A DNA stretch of 64,000 nucleotides from assembly GCA_010093605.1 (NCBI GenBank), contig MU004189.1:937834-1001833 (forward strand), in the 5' to 3' direction. Shown here one piece after another: positions 36,257 through 48,431 of this stretch. The position numbers were made by a program, and so were the translations under genes. The notes beneath the pieces were generated by a model. It was given only the letters and a program-made list of their open reading frames with translations. It made no database searches and was not told the DNA's origin. Positions within the stretch are counted from its first letter, which is position 1; the number at the start of each line of letters is the position of its first letter. The DNA is from Lophium mytilinum (taxonomy: Eukaryota > Ascomycota > Dothideomycetes > Mytilinidiales > Mytilinidiaceae).

Positions 36257-37639
36257 TCAGAAACGCAGGGGCTGGAAGAACCACCTGTTCTTTCCGCTCG
36301 AGTATCTCTCCTCTAGCGCCTTTTTCACCGACTTTTTGGCCTCCTCGCGCTGGCTGACTTCCCTGTTGAAAGATTAGTATTGCTGAGCTGGGTGGTTAAG
36401 TGGTGGAGGCGGGACGTACTTGAAGGTATCTGTGGAGAGAACGCCCTTCAGCGACTCGAGTTCGAGGGTGTATCGCGTGGGCATGACTGCGGTGGGTCAG
36501 TGATTGGTGTGGTAGATGAGTGGTGGATGATGCGTACGGTGGTTGTAGTTGACCTGCTTGACGAATGGCTTGACCTTGCTTCGCTTCTCCTGTCGGGACT
36601 TGCTCATTCTACGGGTGACGCTGGATGGGTATCTGTTTAAAGTGTGAGTTACTGGTGCCCAGGTAAAGATGTGGTTCCAAATTCGTACCTCTCGATGCCT
36701 GCCACGAGCGCGTGGGGGAAAGGGTGCGCCTTTGAGCCAGTGTCGAGGGTCTGGGGGGAATTAATTATGTGAGGCAGATGATTTGCAGTCTGATCATACC
36801 TGGATGATGACGACCTAGAGTTACGTTAGCGACAGTTCAATGATAATTTGAATTGAAAGAATAGGCTTGTGGGCATAGTGGGAAACATGGGCGAAGCTGC
36901 CATGGCTGATTCTCGAACGTTGACTATCGTGAAAACGCCGTACCAGCCTCGATCTAGGAAGACGTGGGGAGCGCAAGTGTTGAAGAAGAGAGAATCCTTA
37001 CCTTCTTTCCGGCATGGCGACCTCGGGTGACCTGTTTCCATACTGTCAAAATGCTGTCCACGTTCAGAAGTTTTCATGCCACATACGATCGCAACCCGTC
37101 CTGTCTTGAGAACTACAGAACCGTCAGCAATTTGTTTCTCTCGAATCTGTATCCCACTCCCAGCCCCGATCCTAGTGCCGTCCCAGAAACATCACGCAGC
37201 CGTTCAATTGACCGTCCTCGACCGATCCGGGAATTCGAAATTGCCTCTGCTGTATCGCATCCTCGTGTTGTTTGTCCCAAAGAGACCCCCATCCCGAGTT
37301 CGGTGCAGTTCTAAGATCCCTCTGCGAGCAGCTTTCCTCTAGTGTTCGTGCCCTTCGATGGTTCTCGCGCGGTCGAGGTTTGGAGGGTCAATTGACGGTT
37401 GGCGGTTCTGGAGGCATACTGGATCCAAGCGCACAAAAAAGAGAATACACGTACATTTCACCCTGTGCACAAAGAAAGTTAGCGGTCGTCCTATCAATAA
37501 AAGCAGTAGAGACCCATAAGGGAGCCCAGGAGCACAGCAGACTCTCCATGCGCCATTCTTTGGGTATCCCTGTGGCCTCGGAGAGCGCTTGGTATGTTCT
37601 TCTCGGGCAGCATAGGGGAGATGAACTGTAGACGTACAT
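36257..37639 (-). CDS. rpl27: 60S ribosomal protein L27 (eL27), nine coding exons with split start codon
   Basis: Minus-strand coding exons: 37639-37638 (AT), 37462-37455 (8 nt), 37112-37087 (26), 37031-37002 (30), 36814-36800 (15), 36750-36689 (62), 36632-36538 (95), 36486-36420 (67) and 36362-36257 (106). The sum is 411 nt, exactly 136 aa, the family length. The product reads [72 protein letters not shown] and [13 protein letters not shown], all hallmarks of eL27. The start ATG is formed by joining AT at a GTACGT donor to G after a CACAG acceptor. Upstream of AT the frame runs back to a TGA with no other ATG. The first two introns are long (175 and 342 nt), as in many fungal ribosomal protein genes. 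A 19-bp triplicate repeat lies upstream. Confidence 0.93.
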
Positions 37640-38280
37640 TTTGAATCGTCGACTGAGCGTGTAGTGTCGTCGAGGTGGTTTCGTCAGTCGCTGCGTCGAT
37701 GGCGGTCGCACTTCCTGCGAAATTCAAGTGCGGGCTCGTTCCGGAAAAACGAGCAAGCGACGCCGACTGCCAAGCCTCAAGTAGCGACCAATCACAGAGA
37801 ACGAATCGGAAGAAGACTTGGAACATCGTCCAGATGCGCAAACTTTTAATGGCATTCGATGGAGACACCCGAGTGAGATGGAGACACCTGAGTGAGGTGG
37901 AGACACCCGAGTGAGGTTGTACTGGAGCATTAGAGAAGTGAGAATGCTCGTCTCTCCTAGCTAAATATCATACAAAGATTATGTCACGACAAGGGATGCA
38001 CATCGTATGGTGGCCAGCGCTGTATAGTTCTTTTAATGCTAGGTCTAACTTTAATCTATTGAAACGGAAAGGAAACTATGAAGAAGCCCATTCTGGGAGC
38101 TTCGGGCCATCAAGCCTGGAACGAAGTGGAAAAGATTGCACTCTTCTATCACATGCCATGTCTGCAAACCCAACCCACAGGACCACTCGTCTGGACATGC
38201 ATGTACATAACTCATTCCAAGCCCACCAAATATCCTGAACCCAAACACCACTACGCACGCTGGAACGCAGAGAAGAGCGC
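37640..38280. other. RPL27 upstream region and UGM 3' flank
   Basis: Holds the 5' untranslated exon and promoter of RPL27 (read leftwards) and the 3' flank of the mutase gene. Apart from the short tandem repeat at 37861-37917 I see nothing distinctive. Confidence 0.55.
37861..37917. repeat. 19-bp tandem repeat, three copies, upstream of RPL27
   Basis: Three head-to-tail copies of GGAGACACCCGAGTGAGGT with two or three substitutions, 222-278 bases upstream of the first coding base of RPL27. It could be a promoter element array or a simple minisatellite. Confidence 0.9.
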
Positions 38281-40040
<1,760 letters not shown>

Positions 40041-41143
40041 CTTGCCTTGAAAAAGCTCCTGGAAACTGGGGACCTTCTTCAAAGTGCGTTGGGCGAGACT
40101 TAACATGGACGACTGTCCTGCAGCGAAAGTAGTGAGGGTGGAGGTGGTGGGGGCTGTTGTCGTGGCGACTGGCAATTATCTATTCGAACTCGAACAAGCT
40201 AAGAAGACTGTGGAGATGGTGGCCCGCGCTTGGTCTCGGTGCTGGGATGCGGCCCCTAAATTTCGAGCGCCTTCACAGTTTCGAGGGAGAATAATGGGGA
40301 GAATGGAGGCACAGTTGTCCTATTCCGTGTGCTGCTCAGGGGGATCGGTCACGGCGACGGCTGTTACTGCGAAGCCTTCCTCATATCACTGCTGATTGGC
40401 GTGATGGCCCCCACTGCAGAGCCGCCCATATGTTGATCCACGGCGAACTGCCTCAACCTGCACACCTGCGAGTTGTGCCTGCGTGCTCCCGCCTGTGCCT
40501 CGCTCTCTGCAACGGTGTGGACGTGGCGCGCCGTTTGCTGTACGCCTGTGGCACCGCCGTTGCCGCTGCTCGAGAGGACAGATTGAAGCCAGCTTCAACC
40601 TTGCAGCGTGAGGCGTTGGCTGCTCCGCCCTCCTCATATACACAAAGATTGCAGTATCTAAAACAGTGAATCCTCCACGCAAGCTGCTCCACTGCGCAGC
40701 CGATCTGTGTTTCAGCTGCCGGGGAATTTGTCCATCCTCATACCGCCGTGAAAATCGTGCTCTTTTGCCGTTGCGTCCTACCTTTAGCACGCGCGCTCTC
40801 CGTCGTTCTTACTGGCTGTTGCGCTTCTAGCCGCTACGCATTCCTTGTGTACTACGACGACCTTCTCCTAATTATCCGCCACTCCACCACCTCCCCCTTC
40901 CACTTTGTGACCTCAAGCAATCCGTCCACCCACAGGCCTCGTCTTCCCGCAACCTGTGGACCCGTGTCGCAGTCGAAGCCCGCTGTCCTGTGACGCACTC
41001 GGTCGTGCGCAGCCCCCTGGTTCTTGCGACCTGTCCGGTACAAAGCCAGCGCTCTTGGCTTTCGCAACTCCTTGGCTTCACGACCCCAACTATTCCAACT
41101 ATTCTAACTACTCGTCTCTCGTTTCTCTCCACCCGCCGCCGCC
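40041..41143. promoter_or_regulatory. Shared upstream region of the mutase (-) and transporter (+)
   Basis: About 1.1 kb separates two divergent start codons. The right half (about 40780-41140) is C/T-rich with repeats of AACTATTC just before the transporter ATG, typical of a strong fungal leader. No gene is supported inside. Co-regulation is inferred from arrangement. Confidence 0.5.
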
Positions 41144-42635
41144 ATGTCCAGCGATGAGAAGGTCCGCTCGTCCATGGACGCTGCGCGAGACCCCGCTGCG
41201 CCTGTCCTCCCAACTGTCAATCCCGACATTGAGAAGCCTCAGCCAGAGGTGGCCTCGTTGCATCCCGCCGTCTACATTGCGTAAGTTGAGTCTTTGATCT
41301 GTTTGCAAAACAGGCTGGACGTATGGGAGCGGCCGCTGACCATATCGCGCAGTTCCTGGATCACTCTTAGCTCCAGTGTTATTGTCTTCAACAAGTGGAT
41401 ATTAGACTCCGCTGGCTTTCGTAAGTTGCAGAGACCCCCGATTCCCAGCATTCTTCAATGCTAACAACTTGATTACAGATTTCCGTAAGTTGGCGCACCA
41501 CAATCCTCTCACGGCTTCATTCTGACCCCCGCAGCCATTTTCCTTACAACATGGCATCTTGTGTTCGCCACGGTCATGACCCAGATTCTCGCGCGCTTCA
41601 CAACTATCCTGGATTCAAGGAAGAAGGTCCCGATGACTGGACGCGTATACTTGCGGGCTATCGTCCCCATTGGAGTCTTCTTCAGCTTGAGCTTGATCTG
41701 CGGTAACCAGGCATACCTCTATCTCAGTGTTGCATTCATTCAGATGCTCAAGGTACACGCTCCCCAAATAAACATGATGGGCGCAAAACTGACGCGGAAT
41801 ACAGGCCACCATGCCTGTCGTCCTTCTTCTCGCTACCTGGGGTCTCGGAGTCGCTCCGCCCAATATGAAAACTCTTGGCAATGTCTCTTTCATTGTGGTC
41901 GGTGTCATCATCGCCTCGCTCGGCGAGATCAAATTCGACATGACCGGGTTCCTATACCAGTGCGGTGGCATTGTCTTCGAGGCCATCCGTCTAGTTATGG
42001 TTCAGCGCATTCTGAGCTCCGCCGAGTTCAAGATGGACCCGCTCGTTTCTCTGTACTACTACGCTCCTGCTTGCGCTCTCATGAACGGCTTCGTTTGCCT
42101 CATCATGGAGGCCCCACGCCTGACTATGGCCGATATTCAAATGGTCGGAGGCTTCGTCCTGTTTGCTAACGCCCTCGTTGCTTTCCTGCTTAACGTCTCA
42201 GTAGTCTTCTTGGTAAACATTTGCGACCCTCTTATTTAAGAACCAGGCTAACTTTCTCAACAGATTGGCAAGACTTCGTCCCTCGTCCTCACCCTTTCCG
42301 GCGTGCTCAAGGATATTCTGCTCGTCTTCGCTTCCATGTTCCTCTTCGGTGACCCAGTGTCTCTTCTCCAGGCTTTCGGTTACGGCATTGCTCTCTGTGG
42401 TCTCGTCTACTACAAGCTTGGCGCCGAGATGCTGAAGGAGTACATTGGCCAAGGAGGCATGATGTGGGCTGATTTCGGAGCTCGCAAGCCCGTCGCCCGA
42501 AAGCTCGTCGTTTTTGGTGTCGTCCTCACTGGCATGTTCCTCGTCCTTGCCGGCCTTGCTCCAACGTTTGCCCCTGAGTCCGACCAGTTGCTGAAGTCGA
42601 AGATCGGAGGCTTGCTTGGGGAAAAGGGCGCTTGA
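41144..42635 (+). CDS. Nucleotide-sugar transporter of the TPT/DUF250 family, candidate UDP-galactofuranose transporter
   Basis: Exons 41144-41280, 41353-41420, 41479-41484, 41535-41752, 41805-42212 and 42264-42635 encode 402 aa. A polar N-terminus of about 45 residues precedes roughly ten hydrophobic helices with family blocks: SWITLSSSVIVFNKWIL, PIFLTTWHLVFATVMTQ, LSLICGNQAYLYLSVAFIQMLK, GEIKFDMTGFLYQ, EFKMDPLVSLYYYAPACA, NVSVVFL and KTSSLVLTLSGVLKDILLV. The third exon is only 6 nt (ATTTCC, between GTAAGT donors). It encodes the HFP junction matching RYP in relatives, so I judge it real. Members sit in the Golgi or ER and exchange nucleotide sugars. In Aspergillus fumigatus the UDP-Galf transporter gene glfB lies next to the mutase gene glfA, as I recall. 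The same arrangement here makes this the likely counterpart. Confidence 0.88.
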
Positions 42636-43226
42636 GTGCTCAACTGCAGCTTGGATTGTTTGTGCGTTTAGTATGGCAAGTGAGCAAGAGGAAAAGCTTC
42701 TCTGCTTGAATTCTTTCTTGTTCAGCTTACTACCAAACGCCTTCTTGTTCAATTTTCATACATTGGGAAGGGGTGTCTTTGTGGACTGGGGACTCTGAAT
42801 CATATGCTTGTGGGTATAGAGGGATATGCTGGCCCGGGGAGTCTGCATCTAGGCCGCATGCACTGAACTTGTTTCTCGTGGCATGCATTTCGTGAGCGTT
42901 TGTATTCTAGATTTTCCTTCCATGGACCTGCGGGGGACAAATGATGAAGAAAGGATGAACTGGAGACGCTTTTTTTGTGGTTGTGAAGATTAATATAGGA
43001 AACAGTACTGGTCAACTTAATAGTAATTAACACTGAATATACCCGTCACAATGCACATTTTGTTTTGGCTCTCTGGTGGGGTCTCAAAATGTTTTGATAA
43101 TGGTCACGTGAATCGGCGCCAAGAGTTTTGCTAAGCGACACACATTTAGATCAGAAAATCACCACCGCCAACTACGAAGCCGACGCAGACTCGCCTTTCC
43201 ACCCATACTAACGATTCAACCACAGG
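42636..43226. other. Intergenic region 42.6-43.2 kb
   Basis: 3' flank of the transporter and promoter of RPL18. No coding signal. The stretch just upstream of 43227 is the probable 5' UTR exon of RPL18. Confidence 0.5.
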
Positions 43227-43304
43227 GTATGTTGCTCTCCCCTTTGCGACCCTGTCAAGGGTTTATCTTTGAAGACAGCCTTGCTAACAATGACACGCAT
43301 TTAG
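43227..43304 (+). other. Probable 5' UTR intron of RPL18
   Basis: A GTATGT donor at 43227 and a CATTTAG acceptor ending at 43304 bracket 78 bases just before the short leader GTCGCAAAG and the ATG at 43314. Leader introns are common in ribosomal protein genes. The call is from splice signals only. Confidence 0.6.
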
Positions 43305-43313
43305 GTCGCAAAG

Positions 43314-44299
43314 ATGGGTACGTCTCCTCCGAATGCAGAATCCGGTCGCATCGCAAGACATCGTGAATTAGAAAGCTAACGGCGCGTTTCCACCTGCAGG
43401 TATCGATCTCGATGTAAGTGCTCCAAAGCTGAAAGATCTATAGATGCTTGTCCAATGCTAATGCGATGAAATGTAGAAGCACCACGTCGTATGTAGACAT
43501 TCTTCTCTCGCGGGATAGGTTCAATCCTTCTAAACATTCCCAGCGGTCGAGCCACCGAAAAGCGCCCAAGAGCGACAACCCGTATCTCCAGATCTTGACG
43601 AAGCTGTACAAGTGTCAGTGGCCCCGGATAATATCACTTGGAAGATTGGTGCTGATGTTGAATTCATAGTCTTGGCTCGCCGAACGGACTCGAGGTATGG
43701 GATGGCATGCATGGAATAACAGAAGTGAGATGTTGAGACAAGATCTAGGTTCAATGCCACCGTTCTCCGCCGTCTTTGCAGTAAGTCGACGATGGCTAGG
43801 TACTAAGGGACACACTCTAAATCTTGAACTAGTGAGCAAGACCAACCGACCGCCCGTCTCGATCTCGAAGATCGTCGAGAATGCCGCCGGAAAGCACACT
43901 GGCAAGGCCCAGGCCGGCAAGACCGTCGTAGTCGTTGGCACCGTCACCGATGACAACAGTACGGAATCTCCAACTACACAATAATCCCGATCCCAGTACT
44001 GACAGGAATCAGGACTCCTCGAGGTCCCCAAGCTCTCCATCGCCGCACTCCGCGTCACCGCGACTGCCCGAGCCCGCATCCTGGCTGCTGGTGGAGAGGT
44101 CCTGACCATCGACGAGCTGGCGCAGCGCTCCCCCAAGGGCGAGAACACCCTGCTCCTCCGCGGCCCCAAGAACGCCCGCGAGTCGTTCAAGCATTTCGGC
44201 ATGGGTCCCCACAAGCACAAGAAGCCGTACGTCGAGAGCAAGGGCCGGAAGTTCGAGCGTGCCCGTGGCCGCAGACGGTCCCGTGGTTTCAAGGTCTAG
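43314..44299 (+). CDS. rpl18: 60S ribosomal protein L18 (eL18)
   Basis: Exons 43314-43317, 43400-43413, 43477-43488, 43544-43613, 43670-43694, 43749-43780, 43833-43958 and 44013-44299 total 570 nt, or 189 aa. The product reads [107 protein letters not shown] and [12 protein letters not shown], which is eL18 end to end. Exon 1 contributes only ATG plus one base, and exons 2 and 3 encode five and four residues. All seven coding introns have GT-AG ends and bring known family blocks into frame. A long antisense frame over the 3' half is a composition shadow. The protein is part of the large cytosolic ribosomal subunit. Confidence 0.95.
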
Positions 44300-44950
44300 A
44301 GGAGTCAGGAAAAGGAAATACATCCTCTGGGTCTTCGGACAGCTGCTGTTGTCAGCGGTGGGAATGGAAGCTGGCAGTATGGTGGTGGCTGGTATCATGG
44401 ATGCGGATACTGGCAGCGAGCACGGGCTCTGGTCATTGAAGGCGGACTTCCCTTGTCGGCGTCGATTCTACTATGGGTTCGAAAAATGCAAATCATTGTC
44501 TGCCAGGCACACGATAGTCTCATAAGGAGATTATTGTAATCAAGGCTTCTTGTCACTCAGGACCTCTAACGCTTTGTGATTGACGATGTTGAAAACACGA
44601 TGGATTGAACGGATTCATCGCTCCTTCGGGCATTCCACTCGTTATGCCTCTGGGTAGAGAACGAAGCTATGGTTCTTCATCCTCTGCACCCTAGACTCGG
44701 GCGAAATCGTTGGGAGTTTTTAACACCCCTACATCCTCATTTCCGCCACAATTTCCCCAGCGCCCAAACGCCCACGCCGAAGCCATATGCCCCTAGCCAG
44801 CACCTATGCTCAGCTCCACTGATTCCCTCTCTCCCCTTAGCCAGACTGTCAACATCATCCATTCCCCTTTCCTCAACCCTCAACCTCGATTCATCCCACT
44901 AAGAGACAATCGTGCCAATCTCAAGTCCGCAAAACGTCCCACTTCGCACT
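44300..44950. other. Intergenic region between RPL18 and coatomer zeta (convergent)
   Basis: Shared 3' flank of two convergent genes. No ORF with family similarity and no RNA gene seen. Confidence 0.55.
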
Positions 44951-45914
44951 CTACAGTCCATTCCTCAGGCTCGCCGCCAGCTTCGCCTTGCCAAAGTCCC
45001 ACGCGTTCATGAGCCCGCGCTCCGAGAGGTCGATGCCCTGCATGCTGGTCATGTCTTGCGCGGGCGGTCGGCTGACGCGGGAGGCGATGACTACGGGGTC
45101 GATTTCGAGGATGATGCCGTCGTCTAGATGATGTTAGTACGAAAGGGGAGGGAGGGGGTGGTAAGGGGCTATGGGGTGGAGCTGTGTGTAAGTGGAGCGC
45201 GTACCGACTAGTTCGTCAACGGCGAGGGACTGAGTGTATGTTAGTTTATAGTTCCATAGCAAGAAACATACAAGACTGGGGTCGGAGATGCTTACCACGA
45301 GGTCGTAGTTCTCAATCACGGTGCGCTTGTCTACGGAGTTCCTGGAAAGCTGTTAGATTGATGTGGGGTTGGGATGGAGGAATACGGTAGTCTTACTTAA
45401 GGAGTATATTGAGAGAGTCGCGGAGCGCAAGAATGACGTGGTAGAGCAGGATCTCGTTCTCTTCAGCGCCGCCCACGACGTACAGCATGAGGTCGCCCTT
45501 TGGGATTGTCAGATTCTTATGTTCTTCCCCGTGGTGCGTCGGTTTGGGGACTCACCTCCGTCTTGAATACGCATATCCGGTTGTCGTATAGGATGATATC
45601 TGAGGTCTGCTTGGCGGTCTTTTCTAGTAGACCCTTCTCGAACGCTTTCTGGTCTTTCACCGTCTTGTATGCGATTTGGCCGGGGTAGGTGCTAGGATTG
45701 CCAGTGGGAGGGTGGGGCGCTTTGTGCGGTCAATGTCTGGCAGTGATATATGGGGGTGGAGGATGTATACCGTCGTAGTATTTTGTGAGAACTCGAGAGG
45801 AATCATCGGTGGCTCTATTGATTGGGTTAGGTTGAGCGGAGGCTCCTAAGAATGAAGGTTTACGGACAGGATTAGAATGGCATTGACTGAAAACAGGGAG
45901 AGATTCGGCGCCAT
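44951..45914 (-). CDS. Coatomer subunit zeta (COPI coat)
   Basis: Minus-strand exons 45914-45868, 45814-45771, 45719-45556, 45497-45397, 45341-45296, 45229-45205 and 45123-44951 total 600 nt, or 199 aa. It reads MAPNLSLFSVNAILIL, DSSRVLTKYYD, YKTVKDQKAFEKGLLEKTAK, DIILYDNRICVFKTE, GDLMLYVVGGAEENEILLYH, LRDSLNILLKNSVDKRTVIE, NYDLVSLAVDELVDDGIILE and SMQGIDLSERGLMNAWDFGK. This is the small longin-fold subunit (yeast Ret3) of the COPI coat that returns cargo, including KDEL-receptor complexes, from Golgi to ER. The first donor, GTCCGT at 45867, is the only one in phase with the acceptor ending at 45815. Six short introns interrupt the gene. It is divergent from the CIA84-like gene with 248 bases between the ATGs. 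Confidence 0.95.
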
Positions 45915-46162
45915 ATTGGGTACGACGGTTGAGCAGCACTGAGTCGAGCGTTCGGTACGTGAATAGAAGGGTCCTGGTGCTTATGGGGGTATTTGGTAGT
46001 GGGGTTGCGGTTGATGCTGTCCTTTCCGTGATGTCCATTTAGCGTGCGCCGGAAGCTTGGCTAAACTCAAAAAAAGTGAGCCGCATCTTCGACGCCAGAG
46101 CTTCTGGTCCTTGCCGACATCGACCACCAGAAAGAAACATTGTGCCGTCTTTTATTGGCGCA
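45915..46162. promoter_or_regulatory. Compact bidirectional promoter, coatomer zeta / CIA84-like
   Basis: Only 248 bases separate the divergent start codons at 45914 (-) and 46163 (+), so both promoters and leaders must overlap here. I see no clear TATA box, consistent with housekeeping genes. Confidence 0.6.
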
Positions 46163-48431
46163 ATGCCTCCGAGACTGTCTTTTTCGTCATGCATATGCCC
46201 ATCAGGTTCCTTTCTACTCCCCGTCTCCGCCCGCATTGCTCTTCGTGGATCACAGCGACATCTTCAGCCATGGGTCGCATCTTCGAGTTACACGACAACT
46301 GTCAAAACACCATCCAAAGAAGACTCTTCCAAGGTGAAGTCGAAGCAGGATAGATCCAAGCCAAAAACAACAAAGATATCTTCACGTTCACGGTTCTTGA
46401 AGCAGCAAAAGAGAGATAATGTCACAAGCCGACAGCTTCCCCATGCCGGCCTTCCTGAGGTAACTCTTACAAACGCTATCTTAAAATTGCCGACTAACCT
46501 TACGATAGCCCGTCCGTCGTTTTCGTCAAGAAATAGACTCTGGCAACCTTCACAAGGCTATGGAAATGCTGCCATATTTGGCTGCGGGTGGTCTCATGAC
46601 GCCACACAACACTCTCTTGATAACCGCGCTTCTCCACAATGAGGCTCGTAAGCTACGCAGGGACGTCTTGAAAAGGGATACCGAGAAATATCTCTCATAC
46701 GTCAGAGTTTTGGTCCACCATATTCAAAGTAGATTGGTTTCTCCACATCACGCGGCCCTTGTACACCTCATCTCATTCTTCAAAGTCGTGGCTCAATGGC
46801 AAGAAGGAGTCGACTTCTGGACATGGTGTCGCGCACAAGATGAGGCATACGTGGATGCTTCTGTGTATGGGGCTGCTATAGAACTGCTGGCATACCACGA
46901 CACCATGCCATTGGAGTCACTCGAGGAGCTGTATGAAGAAGGATTAACTCGCTTCCCTTCCACTTTTGCGGAGTATCACATGTCGCCAGAAGCTGTTCTA
47001 CCAGATCGTACACAACTCACTACCATTGCGGGTCTTCCTGTAACCTTGCTCCAAGGCATTCTAACCGCGCGACTTGTCCGTGGCGATTGGAAAAATGCCT
47101 ATCTTGCCCTCGACGTCGCTTTTCGACTGTACCCTACACAAGTGCCACCCCGAATAGTCGAGGTCTTCTTCTATGAGAGGCCGCTCTCGGAAGCCTTCAC
47201 GGTAACATTAATGGCCGCTCGTTCAGGAGTGATCCTCAGACAAGGCCATCTTGGCGTTCTGCAAGCGAGACTCAATCATGCGATGAAGTACAACACACCA
47301 GAAGAGCAAATTTCGACATTGCGGAGCTCGGTCGTTGCAATGCAAGCTTCCCTAGGAAGTGGGGGCGTTTTGCAGGATGGACACCTCTCACGTCTTATCA
47401 AAAGCTTCAAGAATCTACTTCCAAGCCATTCCAAAAGTGCCTACGACGCACAGGATGCCGAAGTGAGAGACTGTGTCACCACTGCTGTTCAGAAGATTGT
47501 GTCAGATTTCGTCGACGCTGGCATGCCCCTCAACCGTGTCAATCTCGGTTCGCTCATGTCCTTTCATGGTAAAGCGAGAGCATCAGAAGCGATTGGATCG
47601 ATAATCGCGGAGATGACTGCTCGTGAAATGAAGTCAGACGAAGTTACATGTCGACTCCTTGTTTCTGCGTTCGGCGATGCAGGAGATGCCAAAAGCTTAG
47701 AGACCTGTTGGGACATCCTTGTTGAGTTCGCTGAATCAAAGGGTAGACAAATCTCGGAATCGGACTGGAGGACACTTGCAAGAGCTACTAAGTCTGCGAA
47801 TAACATTGCCTTCCTCGAGAAACAGTTGGAATATCTCAGCCATACCCTTACGACCGACATCAGAGAAGCCATCACCCGGACCTTAGAAACAGAGCCAACA
47901 GAGCCCGAGAAAAAGGGATTGCCCATGGATGTGGCGGCAATGGCGCCTGGGATGGAATCGATCTACAATCGCGTTAGCCAACTTCTCGCGCTCTTCAAGT
48001 CTGGTAGTCTACTAGACTTCAAACTTTCGCCGACCCCTTTATTCATCGACCCAGCTCGTCCAGCTCTTGGGTCCATTGAAGACCTTCGTATTATCTACGA
48101 CGAGCTCACAACCGATCCCCGACAACCCCCACCTGAAGATTCCACAGTATCTAAGCCGCTCAGCCCTACGGGCTTCCCTCTAGACGAGCTCCGCTTCCAG
48201 AACTGGGTTACCATTCTCGAAGCGATGTCAGACGCCGAGGCATATGAGACTGAGAAGGCCAAACTGATCGAAGAAGCTATTGACTCTGGTAACCCGTTAC
48301 AGGACAAAGTTCATGCACCTCTGTACCGCAAGTATTCGGTGCCTGAGACTGATGTGGTATTTTCTTCACAAGAGGAGCTGCGGCGTCATATCTTGCGCCT
48401 CAGAGGTGTGCATAAGACGCAGATCGCGTAG
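46163..48431 (+). CDS. Mitochondrial helical-repeat (PPR-type) protein, probable complex I intermediate-associated protein 84
   Basis: Exons 46163-46459 and 46509-48431 encode 739 aa, about 82 kDa. The N-terminus (SFLLPVSARIALRGSQRHLQ) is basic and Ser-rich without acids, a good mitochondrial presequence, followed by a Lys/Ser-rich linker (SKEDSSKVKSKQDRSK). The rest is alpha-helical with repeats of the PPR type (for example DVLKRDTEKYLSYVRVLVHH, GDAKSLETCWDILVEFAE and GLPVTLLQGILTARLVRGDWKNAYLALD). Length, presequence and my memory of fungal relatives point to CIA84, a PPR protein needed to assemble the membrane arm of complex I in Neurospora. The PPR-like architecture is firmer than the orthology. 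The internal ATG at 46560 is not the start, because splicing joins LPHAGLPE to PVRRFRQEI in frame. Confidence 0.8.

Noticed and set aside
35797-36357. 186-codon plus-strand frame
   Set aside because: Starts with GTG, has no motif, and its 3' end is antisense to the last RPL27 exon.
37113-37454. Box C/D snoRNA in the long RPL27 intron 2
   Set aside because: A GTGATGT-like C box and a CTGA exist, but the C box is imperfect and there is no terminal stem.
43615-44292. 225-codon minus-strand frame over RPL18
   Set aside because: Antisense shadow of RPL18 exons; no family motif.
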